Below, piece by piece: positions 23,708-32,504 of a stretch of 64,000 nt of DNA. A program made the translations under genes and the position numbers. The first letter of the stretch is position 1. The number at the start of each line of letters is the position of its first letter. Under the pieces are notes generated by a model. The model saw only the letters and a list, made by a program, of their open reading frames with translations, had not been told where the DNA came from and ran no database searches. The DNA is from Cytobacillus sp. NJ13 (GTDB lineage: Bacteria > Bacillota > Bacilli > Bacillales > Cytobacillaceae), in NCBI GenBank assembly GCA_030348385.1, contig JAUCFP010000006.1, forward strand, positions 2,986,001 through 3,050,000, written 5' to 3'.

Positions 23708-24715
23708 TCAGCACTCGGAAGGGATTTTCAACTCTTTTTCTGCAATTGGAGCAGGTTTTCCAAACAGATATCCCTGAAAAAGCTGGTATCCCCTGTCCCG
23801 GAGCCACTCAAAGTCTTCCCGGGTTTCGATCCCTTCAGCAAGCGGAACCGATCCCAGTCTCAATGCCTGCTGCAAAAAAGCTTCCGCAGTCTTCTGTTGA
23901 TCTGGATCTTTTGACACGCCCTGGACGTATTTCATATCCAGCTTCATATAATGCGGCTGCAGCTCACTCAATAACTCAACCGTGCTGAACCCAGCACCCA
24001 CATCATCCAGTGCATAGCGGAATCCTTTTTCCCTATAATAAGCCAGGATCCTTTTCAAATGATCCGTATCCTCCACTTTATCGGTTTCCACTACCTCAAA
24101 TACGAGCTGACTCGGATCCATCCCTAATCGGTTCGCAAGCTGGACGGTTGATTTCAGGCAGAACTCCGGCGAGTAAATGCTTGTCGGGATAAAATTTATG
24201 AATGCCTTTTTGTCAATATACGAAGCAAACCTGACCGCCGTCATCCGGCACAAGCGGTCCAGGGCATATAGCCTTCCTCGCTTTCTGGCTGCTCCAAAGA
24301 TTTCTCCCGGAAAAATGACCGATCCATCCTCCCGATAAAATCTCGCCAGCATTTCATAAGCGAACACTTCTTCATCCCCTGTTAAAATCGGCTGCGCATG
24401 GCAGGTAACCAGCCCATTGGCAATCACTTCATCAATCCACTGGCTATCAAGGATATCAGCAGCTGCAGCAATGGGACTCCATTCCTCTTTGTCCATTCGG
24501 AAACTAACCCCTGCTGCATCCATATGGTCCCTGCAAAAATCAAGAAAATCCCGCATACCGCCTTCCTTCACCACGAACCGGTCTGCTTCAGCTTCCATCA
24601 AAACGCCTTTTCGCTCCAAATGATCAACAACACTTGAAAGCATTCGGCAATTCTGTTCTCCTTCTGCCTTCACCTCAAAGCGCAATTCCTGCACCACACA
24701 AGCATTACAGCTCAT
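23708..24715 (-). CDS. EAL-domain cyclic-di-GMP phosphodiesterase-like protein
   Basis: A 335-residue protein. The N-terminal part of about 90 residues contains a CNAC motif and has no recognised domain. The EAL domain follows: YEMLARF in the EAL position (E kept), INFIPTSIYSPEFCL, FEVVETD, RYALDDVGAGF, KLDMKYV and LAEGIET. The metal ligands E (EML), N, E, DD, K and E appear present, so it may be active. The ATG at 24715 follows AAGGGTG; an upstream TTG is possible. Soluble, monocistronic. Confidence 0.85.
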   Translation of the reverse strand: MSCNACVVQELRFEVKAEGEQNCRMLSSVVDHLERKGVLMEAEADRFVVKEGGMRDFLDFCRDHMDAAGVSFRMDKEEWSPIAAAADILDSQWIDEVIANGLVTCHAQPILTGDEEVFAYEMLARFYREDGSVIFPGEIFGAARKRGRLYALDRLCRMTAVRFASYIDKKAFINFIPTSIYSPEFCLKSTVQLANRLGMDPSQLVFEVVETDKVEDTDHLKRILAYYREKGFRYALDDVGAGFSTVELLSELQPHYMKLDMKYVQGVSKDPDQQKTAEAFLQQALRLGSVPLAEGIETREDFEWLRDRGYQLFQGYLFGKPAPIAEKELKIPSEC

Positions 24716-24790
24716 CCTAAGCACACCCTTATTATGCAATAGTTCTATTTTACTATATTACCAGTTTTAGGATACAATAATTGTCTCCAC

Positions 24791-24828
24791 AAAAAAGACT
24801 ATCCCCAGCCTCAGCCGAAGATAGCCTC
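24791..24828 (-). terminator. Terminator of the yknWXYZ operon
   Basis: Minus-strand stem GGCTATC/GATAGTC with inner CGGCTGAGGCTG and a T6 tail, just beyond the yknZ stop. Confidence 0.7.
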
Positions 24829-24836
24829 ATAAAGAA

Positions 24837-26030
24837 TTACTCATACCGCAAAGATTCAATCGGACTCAGCCTCGAAGCTTTATTAGCCGGCAGCAGACCG
24901 AAGATGATACCGATTGCCATTGAGAAGAAAAGGGCGCCTGCGACGACCTGCCAGGAAATGAGTGACGGCCAGCCTGCAAAGAATGAAATCAGAGATGCCG
25001 AACCCCAGCCCAGCAGGATTCCCAGCACTCCTCCAATTAAGGTCAGCGTGACAGATTCGATTAAAAACTGTCCCATGATTTGCCCCCTGGTCGCTCCGAG
25101 TGCTTTTCGGATGCCGATTTCCCTCGTTCTTTCCGTTACAGATACGAGCATGATATTCATGACCCCAATTCCGCCGACAAATAGCGAGATACCGGCGATA
25201 CTGCCGATGATTAGTGTCATGACCTTTGTAATCTGGCCGATTCCTTCTGCCATTTCTTCCATGTTGATGACCATATAAGATTCTTCTGTATTATGCATCT
25301 TGTTAAGTAAGTTAGCAGCCTTCTTTCCGGCCGTCTGAAGCTGATCAGCGGATTCTGCCTGAAGCGTCACCTGGGTAAAGTCACTCTTCCCATAAATAGT
25401 CTGCCATGTTTTAGTAGGCACATAAATCTCCAGTACACCGAATGAAAAGAGCCCTGTCGGCTTTTCCATGACGCCAATGATCTCTATCGGCTGGTTCCCA
25501 ATCCGGATCACTTCGCCAACCGGCGACTTGCCATCAAAGAGCTCCTCCTGCATGGAATAGCTGACAAGCCCCACCCTGCGTCCGCCAAGGAAATCTGCAG
25601 CCGTAAAGGACCGCCCTTTCTCCATATCAACATTGTTCAGCTCAAAATAGGCAGGACCTACTCCTGTTGTCGATGTTTCTGCCTTTTTTTCCCCAAAAGA
25701 AGCCTGTGAAAACTGTGAGCTTGAAGCAACTACTCTTTTAATCTCTGGAATCTGCTCCAGTGCATTGATATCTTCCCCATCAAAAGGAGCTTCATTAAAT
25801 ATGTTTGGGTTTGCCTGAATTTCCTCGTCAGAAGGCTGATAAAACAGCTCCACTGTATTGCCGGGACCTGTCAGCTGCGTCTTCAGCATCGCTTCTCCGC
25901 CCTGGCCGATTGCGACTACAATAATGACAGCCCCAACACCAATGATGATCCCAATCATCGTTAGAATCGATCTCATTTTATGCGCCTTCAATGAACTAAG
26001 TGCCATTTTGATATTTTCTAAAAAACTCAT
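24837..26030 (-). CDS. yknZ: ABC transporter permease YknZ (MacB/FtsX type)
   Basis: A 397-residue permease: N-terminal transmembrane helix after LSSLKAHKMRSILTMIGIII, an extracellular MacB-PCD domain of about 220 residues, then three helices with the TERTREIGIRKALGATRGQI motif of FtsX-type permeases. Overlaps yknY by four bases. Part of YknWXYZ, which protects B. subtilis against the toxic peptide SDP. Confidence 0.93.
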   Translation of the reverse strand: MSFLENIKMALSSLKAHKMRSILTMIGIIIGVGAVIIVVAIGQGGEAMLKTQLTGPGNTVELFYQPSDEEIQANPNIFNEAPFDGEDINALEQIPEIKRVVASSSQFSQASFGEKKAETSTTGVGPAYFELNNVDMEKGRSFTAADFLGGRRVGLVSYSMQEELFDGKSPVGEVIRIGNQPIEIIGVMEKPTGLFSFGVLEIYVPTKTWQTIYGKSDFTQVTLQAESADQLQTAGKKAANLLNKMHNTEESYMVINMEEMAEGIGQITKVMTLIIGSIAGISLFVGGIGVMNIMLVSVTERTREIGIRKALGATRGQIMGQFLIESVTLTLIGGVLGILLGWGSASLISFFAGWPSLISWQVVAGALFFSMAIGIIFGLLPANKASRLSPIESLRYE

Positions 26031-26719
26031 GTAGGCGCCCCCCTGCGGGAGGGTTCTGCGGACACAATCAGCCCATCCCTCACCATAATTGTGTGATGGG
26101 CATACTCTGCAACCTCAGGTTCATGTGTAACCATTACAATAGTTGACCCTTCATGGTTCAGCTCACTGAACAGTTCCATAATGGAGGCGCTTGTATTCGT
26201 ATCAAGAGCACCTGTTGGTTCATCCGCCAATATGATTTTCGGTTCGTTCACAATCGCTCTGGCGATGGCAACCCGCTGCTTCTGACCTCCTGATAAGGCA
26301 TTTGGCAAGTGCTCCATCCGATCAGCAAGACCCACTTTGACCAGTGCGGCTTCCGCCCTTTCTAATCGTTCCTTTTTTGCAAGGCCGCTATAAATCATCG
26401 GCAGCTCTACATTTTGAATAGCCGTCAGCCTTGGAAGCAGGTGAAACTGCTGAAACACAAACCCGATCGATTGATTTCTGACCTTTGCCAGCTCTGCTTC
26501 CGAGTAATGTGATATGTTCTCACCATCCAGTTCATATATTCCTTCTGTCGGCAAATCCAGGCATCCTATAATATTCATAAGCGTCGACTTTCCCGATCCG
26601 GATGGCCCCATAATTGCCACAGAATCACCTTGCTCAATGCTCAGATTAATCCCTTTTAAAACTTCAATTCTTTCTTTTCCCGCCTGATAGGACTTGGTTA
26701 TGCCTTTAAGATCAATCAT
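26027..26719 (-). CDS. yknY: ABC transporter ATPase YknY (MacB/LolD type)
   Basis: A 230-residue ATPase: Walker A GPSGSGKS, signature LSGGQKQR, Walker B IILADEPTGALD, H-loop VTHE. The ILADEPTGALD stretch is typical of the LolD/MacB family. Overlaps yknX and yknZ by four bases each, hence tight translational coupling. Confidence 0.93.
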   Translation of the reverse strand: MIDLKGITKSYQAGKERIEVLKGINLSIEQGDSVAIMGPSGSGKSTLMNIIGCLDLPTEGIYELDGENISHYSEAELAKVRNQSIGFVFQQFHLLPRLTAIQNVELPMIYSGLAKKERLERAEAALVKVGLADRMEHLPNALSGGQKQRVAIARAIVNEPKIILADEPTGALDTNTSASIMELFSELNHEGSTIVMVTHEPEVAEYAHHTIMVRDGLIVSAEPSRRGAPT

Positions 26720-27834
26720 TTCGCATCCACTTCCATGCCGTCTTTCAGCTGATCTGATGGATTAGTGATAATCAAATCCTTCTCATTGAGGCCGCTTGTT
26801 ATCTCGATTTTATTCCCGGAAGCGACACCTGTCTCCACTTCCTGTTTATAGCTTTTTTGATCCCTGACCACGAATACATATACACTGCTGTCTCCGGTTA
26901 TAACCGAGTTTGCCGGAACAGTCAGCGCCTTCTTCTTATCCGTTTCGATTTCCATTATGAGCTGAAAACCTGGTTTTAGGGACATTTCCTTCACTGTTAT
27001 CTCCACCCGATACTGTGGCGCACTATTTTCGGCAGGGTTCATTCCCTGATTCTCTTCCGGCATATCAGCTACTTCGATGACATCGCCTTTCCATTCCTTT
27101 TCAGGAATCGCATCGGACCTGAGAGTCACCTTTTGCCCCTCTTTCACCTTTAATGAATCGAATTCTGAAAGTAAGCCGGATGCGCCGATCGCTTTTAAAT
27201 CGCCAACATAAATGACAGGTTTTCCTGCCGAAGCCGGATCGGAGGAGGCTTCCTTGTTCACCTGTAGCACCACTCCATCCATTGTGCTTTTAACCTCTAA
27301 TTCTCCAAGGCGTTTTTCAACATCTTTCTTCTGCAAAAGCACCTGGCTTAATTCCAGATTCGCCAATCGCTTTTCCAGTTTCAACTGATCCATTTCAGGC
27401 TGTATCTGTTTATCTGCTTCCTTTTCACCAGCCTGTTTGCGCAGCTCTTTTTCCTTATCAGCCAGCTGGTCTTCCTGTTTTTCCAGCTGGCTGATTTTTA
27501 AATAGCCTGATTCAGCCTGAAGCTTGACTTTTTCCAGTTCAAGCTCCATAGCCTGTTCATCAAATTTGGCCAGTACCTCTCCTTTTTTTACAGAATCCCC
27601 TTCTTCCACCAGGAACTCCTTTATTTCGCCTTTTTCAGGAGATGCATATATTTTCTGCTCATTCATCAGCTCTGCCGTGCCCGGAATCATGATCTGCTCT
27701 TTAATTTCCTCCTGAACCGGATGGGCGGTTTTTACTTCAGGCCCTTTCGCAAACGCCTGTCTGTAGACGCTAACGCCAGCCAGCAGCAAAAACACAGCCG
27801 TAACTCCGATTGCTATCCAAACTTTCTTTTTCAT
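26716..27834 (-). CDS. yknX: Membrane fusion-type accessory protein YknX
   Basis: A 372-residue HlyD-like protein. One N-terminal membrane anchor (VWIAIGVTAVFLLLAGVSVY), a lipoyl-type hinge split around a long coiled coil (about residues 95-175, KVKLQAESGYLKISQLEKQ...), then beta-barrel and C-terminal parts. Connects the YknYZ pump to its extracellular toxin substrate. One base downstream of yknW. Confidence 0.92.
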   Translation of the reverse strand: MKKKVWIAIGVTAVFLLLAGVSVYRQAFAKGPEVKTAHPVQEEIKEQIMIPGTAELMNEQKIYASPEKGEIKEFLVEEGDSVKKGEVLAKFDEQAMELELEKVKLQAESGYLKISQLEKQEDQLADKEKELRKQAGEKEADKQIQPEMDQLKLEKRLANLELSQVLLQKKDVEKRLGELEVKSTMDGVVLQVNKEASSDPASAGKPVIYVGDLKAIGASGLLSEFDSLKVKEGQKVTLRSDAIPEKEWKGDVIEVADMPEENQGMNPAENSAPQYRVEITVKEMSLKPGFQLIMEIETDKKKALTVPANSVITGDSSVYVFVVRDQKSYKQEVETGVASGNKIEITSGLNEKDLIITNPSDQLKDGMEVDAK

Positions 27835-28500
27835 TTAGACACCAGTCATTCCTGAAAGGGTATTGCTGATTAAAGTGAAGACAATGCCGATGATGAAGAA
27901 GGCAATCGCAATGCCCCAAGCCCAGCCTTTTGATAATCCTCCAACCCGATGAAGGCCAATAGCCGTTATAACAGACTGCCAGATGCTGAATAACTCGATA
28001 GAGCCCAGGACCCCTGGCTTCTCGCTGTTCATCAATCCTGCTAAACTAGTAATAAATATTTCCGGATTTCCTCCAATCGCGGCTCTTAATGCCATATTGA
28101 CCAAAAGGCCGATCCCGCCAATAACAAGAATATAAATATTCATGGAAAATATCTGTTTGAACGTTGCATCTGATCCAGCAATTTTAATGAAAATCATATA
28201 AATACCACCGGAAATGAGGGCAACCAATACAGGTGTGAAAATTCCTGTTATTGCCACACCCACCCTCGAAAACATCATTACCATCTCTGCCTCTGCCTCA
28301 CTCATGCCTTCAAGCCCAAGGTAAGAAGCATCCATCGACACGGCCATGAAAAACATACCTGCAGCATACAGAATACTGACCAAAATCAGCGGCACCCAAA
28401 TCTTCGGGTTCTGGCGGATGCGGTCAAACTGCTCCCCCGGACTCCAAACCATTCCCAGCAAACTCGGTTTCCCTTTGCTCGTTTTTACTTCTTGTTCCAT
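27835..28500 (-). CDS. yknW: YIP1-family membrane protein YknW
   Basis: A 221-residue protein with five predicted transmembrane segments and a cytoplasmic N-terminus. The SLLGMVWSPGEQFDRIRQNP segment is the characteristic YIP1-like start. YknW helps assemble the YknXYZ complex in B. subtilis. The ATG at 28500 follows AGGAGTG. First gene of the operon, behind a SigW-type promoter. Confidence 0.9.
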   Translation of the reverse strand: MEQEVKTSKGKPSLLGMVWSPGEQFDRIRQNPKIWVPLILVSILYAAGMFFMAVSMDASYLGLEGMSEAEAEMVMMFSRVGVAITGIFTPVLVALISGGIYMIFIKIAGSDATFKQIFSMNIYILVIGGIGLLVNMALRAAIGGNPEIFITSLAGLMNSEKPGVLGSIELFSIWQSVITAIGLHRVGGLSKGWAWGIAIAFFIIGIVFTLISNTLSGMTGV

Positions 28501-28543
28501 AAAGAACACTCCTATTCTATTAAAAATGATTCCACTATAGCTT

Positions 28544-28569
28544 TACGGAATAATATAGAAAAAGTTTCA
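28544..28569 (-). promoter_or_regulatory. SigW-type ECF promoter of yknWXYZ
   Basis: On the minus strand TGAAAC (28564-28569), exactly 16 bases, then CGTA (28544-28547): a perfect match to the SigW consensus TGAAAC-N16-CGTA. It is 43 bases upstream of yknW. yknWXYZ belongs to the SigW regulon in B. subtilis. Confidence 0.85.
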
Positions 28570-28589
28570 AATAATTACAATTTACCCAT

Positions 28590-28622
28590 TAAAAATACCA
28601 GGAGATCTCTCCCCTGGTATCC
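28590..28622 (-). terminator. Terminator after the LanEFG-like operon
   Basis: Minus-strand stem ATACCAGG/CCTGGTAT with inner AGATCT-type pairing and a TTTTTAAT tail. Confidence 0.8.
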
Positions 28623-28625
28623 CGT

Positions 28626-29357
28626 CTACACAGCCTTCCGCTGAAAATAAAAATAGCCGCCAAGATAAAACAGTAAAAAGAATCCGCCGATAACAGTCAA
28701 AAGCTGTTCCCATGGGATAAAGAATATATCGCCCGTATCTGCCGCTGGATACATCATTGCAAACGGCTGTGCCCAGGGATAATAGGGGCCCACTTTCTCG
28801 GAATTCATCGCCAGAATGGATGGCAGCGTAAAAACGACGTTGACCGCAAAAGGTGCCGCAAAGCTTTTGAACCAGACGGACATCCACAGCTGCAGTGCGA
28901 CTAATGGGAAAGTCGCGACCCAGCCTCCCAATATGCTTTTCCAGACAATCGTTCCCGGAAACGGATCGGCCACACCTTTATACAATCCTGCTCCCAAAAT
29001 GGCAGCTAAATAAAATAACTGGATGAGCAAAACCAATAGCAGGATCAGCACATATTTAGCGGCAAACACTTTTCCTCTTGTGACAGGCAGCGCCAAAAGC
29101 TGCTTCCAGCCCCCGGTCTGATGCTCATACCGGCAGACAAGGCTTGCCAGAACTCCTGTGACTAGCGGCAAAAAGAGAACCGAATAAGGCAAATTCATAT
29201 AAATCAAAAGCATGTACCATTCATTCATTATCCCCGCCGTTTCAGCTGTATCTGCCCCAATACCGGCACCCAGCCCAATCAGCGGTCCTACTAAAAGAAT
29301 GCCGAAAATCTTTGATTTACGCAGTTTAAACCATTCAGACTTCAAGATAGACAGCAT
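28626..29357 (-). CDS. Lantibiotic-immunity-type ABC permease (LanG/MutG-like)
   Basis: A 243-residue ABC-2 permease with six predicted transmembrane segments. The cytoplasmic start LSILKSEWFKLRKSKIFGIL and the RYEHQTGGWKQLLALPVTRG loop are the hallmark of LanE/G-type immunity permeases. It abuts the paralogous permease gene at 29358 and the ATPase gene, giving a LanF-E-G arrangement. No lanthipeptide biosynthetic gene is present, so it probably gives resistance to foreign peptides. Confidence 0.85.
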   Translation of the reverse strand: MLSILKSEWFKLRKSKIFGILLVGPLIGLGAGIGADTAETAGIMNEWYMLLIYMNLPYSVLFLPLVTGVLASLVCRYEHQTGGWKQLLALPVTRGKVFAAKYVLILLLVLLIQLFYLAAILGAGLYKGVADPFPGTIVWKSILGGWVATFPLVALQLWMSVWFKSFAAPFAVNVVFTLPSILAMNSEKVGPYYPWAQPFAMMYPAADTGDIFFIPWEQLLTVIGGFFLLFYLGGYFYFQRKAV

Positions 29358-30068
29358 CTATTTCACATCCCTTCTCGCAAAATCAAACATGCCTGCTGCG
29401 TATAAGAAGACGCCAGTTCCAACACCCAGCAGGACGTTGATGAGCGGTTCATTCCACTCATTCAGAAGCAGCGGCCATTTCCAAATCAGCCAATCCGGCA
29501 AAGTAAAACCAGCATATGTCAGAATTACACCCAGAATCCCCAGAGTGATTGGCACACCCTGGTTCACACTCACAGTCGCTACCCAAAGCTGCAGCGCCAA
29601 AACAGGCAATGCCGCAAAAAAAGGATAAAAGCTGTATTTCAGCAGTCCCGTATACGGAATCTCCCCGCCCAAATTCAGAGACAATCCAAAAGCAAGCGCG
29701 AATAACATCAAAAGCACAGAAGAAGTCAGAAGCAGGATCGACAGCACCGTGAACTTCGATAAATACACGCTCATCTTCGAAACTGGCAATGCAATCAGCT
29801 GTTTCCAGGCGTTCGTTTCATTTTCAATGCTCGACATAAAAGACGTCAGGATTACGATGCCCAATACAATCGCAAGCGGTGTAAACGAATGGATATTGTC
29901 CAAATAATATCCCCACCGGTCATCATTCTGCCCGAACAAATAATCCTTGCGCACCCCGTAATTGACCATCTGCATGGCTACTACCCCAATTGGACCCAGT
30001 ACAGTCAGGAACCAGATTCCTTTCCGCTTAATCTTCATAAATTCAGCTGCCAGCAGTCTTCCCATCAT
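29358..30068 (-). CDS. Lantibiotic-immunity-type ABC permease (LanE/MutE-like)
   Basis: A 236-residue ABC-2 permease related to its downstream neighbour: LLAAEFMKIKRKGIWFLTVL and SIENETNAWKQLIALPVSKM match the same immunity-permease pattern. Six helices. Overlaps the ATPase gene by four bases and abuts the next permease gene. Confidence 0.85.
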   Translation of the reverse strand: MMGRLLAAEFMKIKRKGIWFLTVLGPIGVVAMQMVNYGVRKDYLFGQNDDRWGYYLDNIHSFTPLAIVLGIVILTSFMSSIENETNAWKQLIALPVSKMSVYLSKFTVLSILLLTSSVLLMLFALAFGLSLNLGGEIPYTGLLKYSFYPFFAALPVLALQLWVATVSVNQGVPITLGILGVILTYAGFTLPDWLIWKWPLLLNEWNEPLINVLLGVGTGVFLYAAGMFDFARRDVK

Positions 30069-30976
30069 CCGGCCTGCTCCTCCCTCGTCATCTGAAGGAA
30101 AATGTCTTCCAATGACCGCTTTTCTTCTTCCACCCGGTAAACGGAAAATCCATCTGCTACAAGTCCGCGCACAGCCTCAGCCACTTGCTCATCCGATTGC
30201 TGCGGCAGCGAAATGATGCCACTATCCAAACCGGCCTTCATTCCTCTTCCCAGCAGGGAGCGCCAGGCTTTGTCGCTCTCGCTGACCTTTAATAAAACGG
30301 ACTGCTGTGCATACATGCGCATCGCTTCAATTGAATCCTGAAAAATCATTTTCCCTTTCGTAACAATTCCTACTGTTGTCGCCATCTGATCAATCTCTGA
30401 AAGTAAATGACTGGAGATTAACACGGTCATCCCGCATTCCGATGGCAGGCTTTTAATTAAATTGCGGATTTCAATAATTCCTGAAGGATCTAAACCGTTT
30501 GTCGGCTCATCCAGAATCAGCAGTTCCGGGTTATTCAGCAGCGAGGCAGCAATTCCAAGCCGCTGCTTCATGCCAAGTGAGAAGCCCTTTACTTTTTTAT
30601 CACCAGCATCTGTCAGCCGGACAATCTTCAGCACTTCAGCGATTCTCTGTTTCGGCACACCAAGTATTTTTCTCATTGCTTCCAGATTTTCTTTTGCCGT
30701 TAAATGCGGATAATATGATGGTGACTCCACAAGCGAGCCTACCCGTCCCAATATAGAAAGTCTCTCTTTCTTTAAGTCTTTTTGAAAAATTTCAATCCTG
30801 CCGGAATCAGGCTTCATCAGCCCCAAAAGCATCCTGATCGTTGTCGTTTTCCCCGCACCATTCGGACCCAGAAATCCGTAGATTTCCCCTTTCGGTATTT
30901 TCATTTCCAGACCTGACACAGCTTGCTCCTGACCAAAATGCTTTGATAAATTTTCCGTTCTTACGATATACTTCAT
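30065..30976 (-). CDS. ABC ATPase of BcrA/LanF type
   Basis: A 303-residue ATPase: Walker A GPNGAGKT, signature FSLGMKQR, Walker B LLILDEPTNGLDPSG, H-loop LISSHLLSE. The VGSLVESPSYYPHLTAKENL stretch is typical of bacitracin/lantibiotic-resistance ATPases. The ATG at 30976 follows GAGGTG. A TTGTCA...GATATT promoter 17 bases apart is visible about 70-100 bp upstream on the minus strand. Confidence 0.9.
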   Translation of the reverse strand: MKYIVRTENLSKHFGQEQAVSGLEMKIPKGEIYGFLGPNGAGKTTTIRMLLGLMKPDSGRIEIFQKDLKKERLSILGRVGSLVESPSYYPHLTAKENLEAMRKILGVPKQRIAEVLKIVRLTDAGDKKVKGFSLGMKQRLGIAASLLNNPELLILDEPTNGLDPSGIIEIRNLIKSLPSECGMTVLISSHLLSEIDQMATTVGIVTKGKMIFQDSIEAMRMYAQQSVLLKVSESDKAWRSLLGRGMKAGLDSGIISLPQQSDEQVAEAVRGLVADGFSVYRVEEEKRSLEDIFLQMTREEQAG

Positions 30977-31254
30977 TCCTCTCACCTCACTTTCCATCTT
31001 AGCCAGTCAAGGTTAAAACAAAGGCAGGAGAAGTTTAAAATTTGTTTAAATATCTAACCGCTTATGTATTTTGACAAAACTTTGTTCTAAAATTCAGATT
31101 GTGGTTCCGCTGTTCCCAGAAATCCCGCGCCTGTACTTCAATCAGAGTTTAAATTAACAATGTGCTTGAACCAAGCCAATAAAATAGGGAATCAAAAAAA
31201 AGGCTGCTTAACCTTTTTATGAGTAAGAATTTATTGCTCTTAATCCATGAATAA
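30977..31254. other. Intergenic control region of the LanFEG-like operon
   Basis: Holds the minus-strand promoter described for the ATPase gene. The AT-rich part also has a TTTAAAC-type inverted repeat near 31040. No gene seen. Confidence 0.4.
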
Positions 31255-31283
31255 TAAAAAAGGATCTTCGACTGGAAGATCCC
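31255..31283 (-). terminator. Terminator of the DUF1259 gene
   Basis: Minus-strand 8-bp stem GGATCTTC/GAAGATCC, five-base loop and T7 tail. Confidence 0.85.
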
Positions 31284-31310
31284 CGTAAGCACACGGAAAA
31301 AGTGACTCCT

Positions 31311-32198
31311 TTATTTACTATTTGATGATATCTTTTTTTCAGTCAGCACCTCCAGAGCATCTCTTACATCATTGGCAAAACGAATTGGTTTTTCCACTTT
31401 TTCAAAATGGATATACATCAGCCTCGGGTCATCAAAGAGCCAATGATTATGAAAACCTGTCACAATAATGTCATGTTTACGAAGCTCACTGATAAATGGG
31501 TTTATCTCTTCTTGCAGGATCACCGTTTCTCCACTGCAAAGAGCCCGGCCGTCTGCTGTCAAGGATTCAAATGCAAACATTTGAGGAATTAATAAAAAGG
31601 AATTCCCCCTCCTGCCAAGAACGCGTGGCCTAATATTTGTACGGGATTTCATTACAATGCAAACCCCATTTTCAAATGTATTCATGCTGCCTTCCAAAAT
31701 TCTGTTGAACTCTTCACAAAGTTCTTCGCCTCGTCTATTTGATGATCTTTGTCCCCTGCCAGATCTTCCAACATTGCGGGTAGTTAATAAGTCTAGGGCA
31801 TCTCTTACTTTTCTGGCAAAAGTTAAAGGTTCATCAATGGATTCAAAATGCATATACATTAACCTTGGATTTTCAAAAAGCCAGTGATTATGAAGGGCAG
31901 TGACAATGATTCCATCTTCACGCAAGCTGGTCATAAATGGGTTAACTTCCTCCTGCAGGAGGACTGTCTCACCAAGACATAATGCCCGGCCGTCCCGATC
32001 GAAATTTTCAAAAGAATATGCCTGAGGAACAAACATAAAGGATTCAGCTCTCCGGCCTAATACAACCGGATGTATATTTGTACGGGAATTAGTCGCAGTA
32101 CAAACTCCATTTATGACAGATGGAACTGATCCCAGAATTTCGGCAAATTCCTGACAGAGATCGTCTGGCTGTGTGTTGTTCATGTTATCCAATTGCAA
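31311..32198 (-). CDS. Tandem DUF1259 (LppY/LpqO-like) protein
   Basis: A 295-residue protein made of two homologous halves (about residues 10-140 and 155-287). Each half has LCxEFxxIL, NGVC, SRTNI.P.VLGRR, DGRALC.GETV.LQEE.NPF and then HNHWLF.[ND]PRLMY.HFE. The duplicated His-rich HNHWLF segment suggests a metal or ligand site in each half. No signal peptide. Start: TTG at 32198 has AGGAG at five bases; an ATG 15 bases later is less well placed. Function of the family unknown. Confidence 0.8.
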   Translation of the reverse strand: MQLDNMNNTQPDDLCQEFAEILGSVPSVINGVCTATNSRTNIHPVVLGRRAESFMFVPQAYSFENFDRDGRALCLGETVLLQEEVNPFMTSLREDGIIVTALHNHWLFENPRLMYMHFESIDEPLTFARKVRDALDLLTTRNVGRSGRGQRSSNRRGEELCEEFNRILEGSMNTFENGVCIVMKSRTNIRPRVLGRRGNSFLLIPQMFAFESLTADGRALCSGETVILQEEINPFISELRKHDIIVTGFHNHWLFDDPRLMYIHFEKVEKPIRFANDVRDALEVLTEKKISSNSK

Positions 32199-32504
32199 AT
32201 CATCTCCTGAACATTATATTTCTAGATATAGTATTCTGGATCGTAAATCAGGAGCATGACCATTATTTAGTAACACAAGTACAGTATTTCACTGCTAATA
32301 CAGCTGGTTAACAAAATCCTATCTTATTTAGCTACCCCCCTATATAATTTAAGTTTTAATGGACTAGTTCCAAATAATTAAAATTTATTAATATTTTTTC
32401 ATCAATAAGAAGCCACTCACAGTTTGAGTGACTCCCTATTAATTCACTTATTAAATTTACTAACTGTAATCATAATTATTCTTAATGTCTTCACCTAATC
32501 ACTC
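32199..32504. other. Intergenic region with one hairpin
   Basis: AT-rich region between the DUF1259 gene and the histidine kinase gene. CACTCA/TGAGTG at about 32413-32429 with T-rich minus-strand tail is a probable terminator for the kinase operon. Nothing else is recognised. Confidence 0.4.

Noticed and set aside
28626-30976. Lantibiotic biosynthesis cluster
   Set aside because: Only immunity-type transporter genes are present; no precursor, LanB/C/M or protease gene is found in the window.
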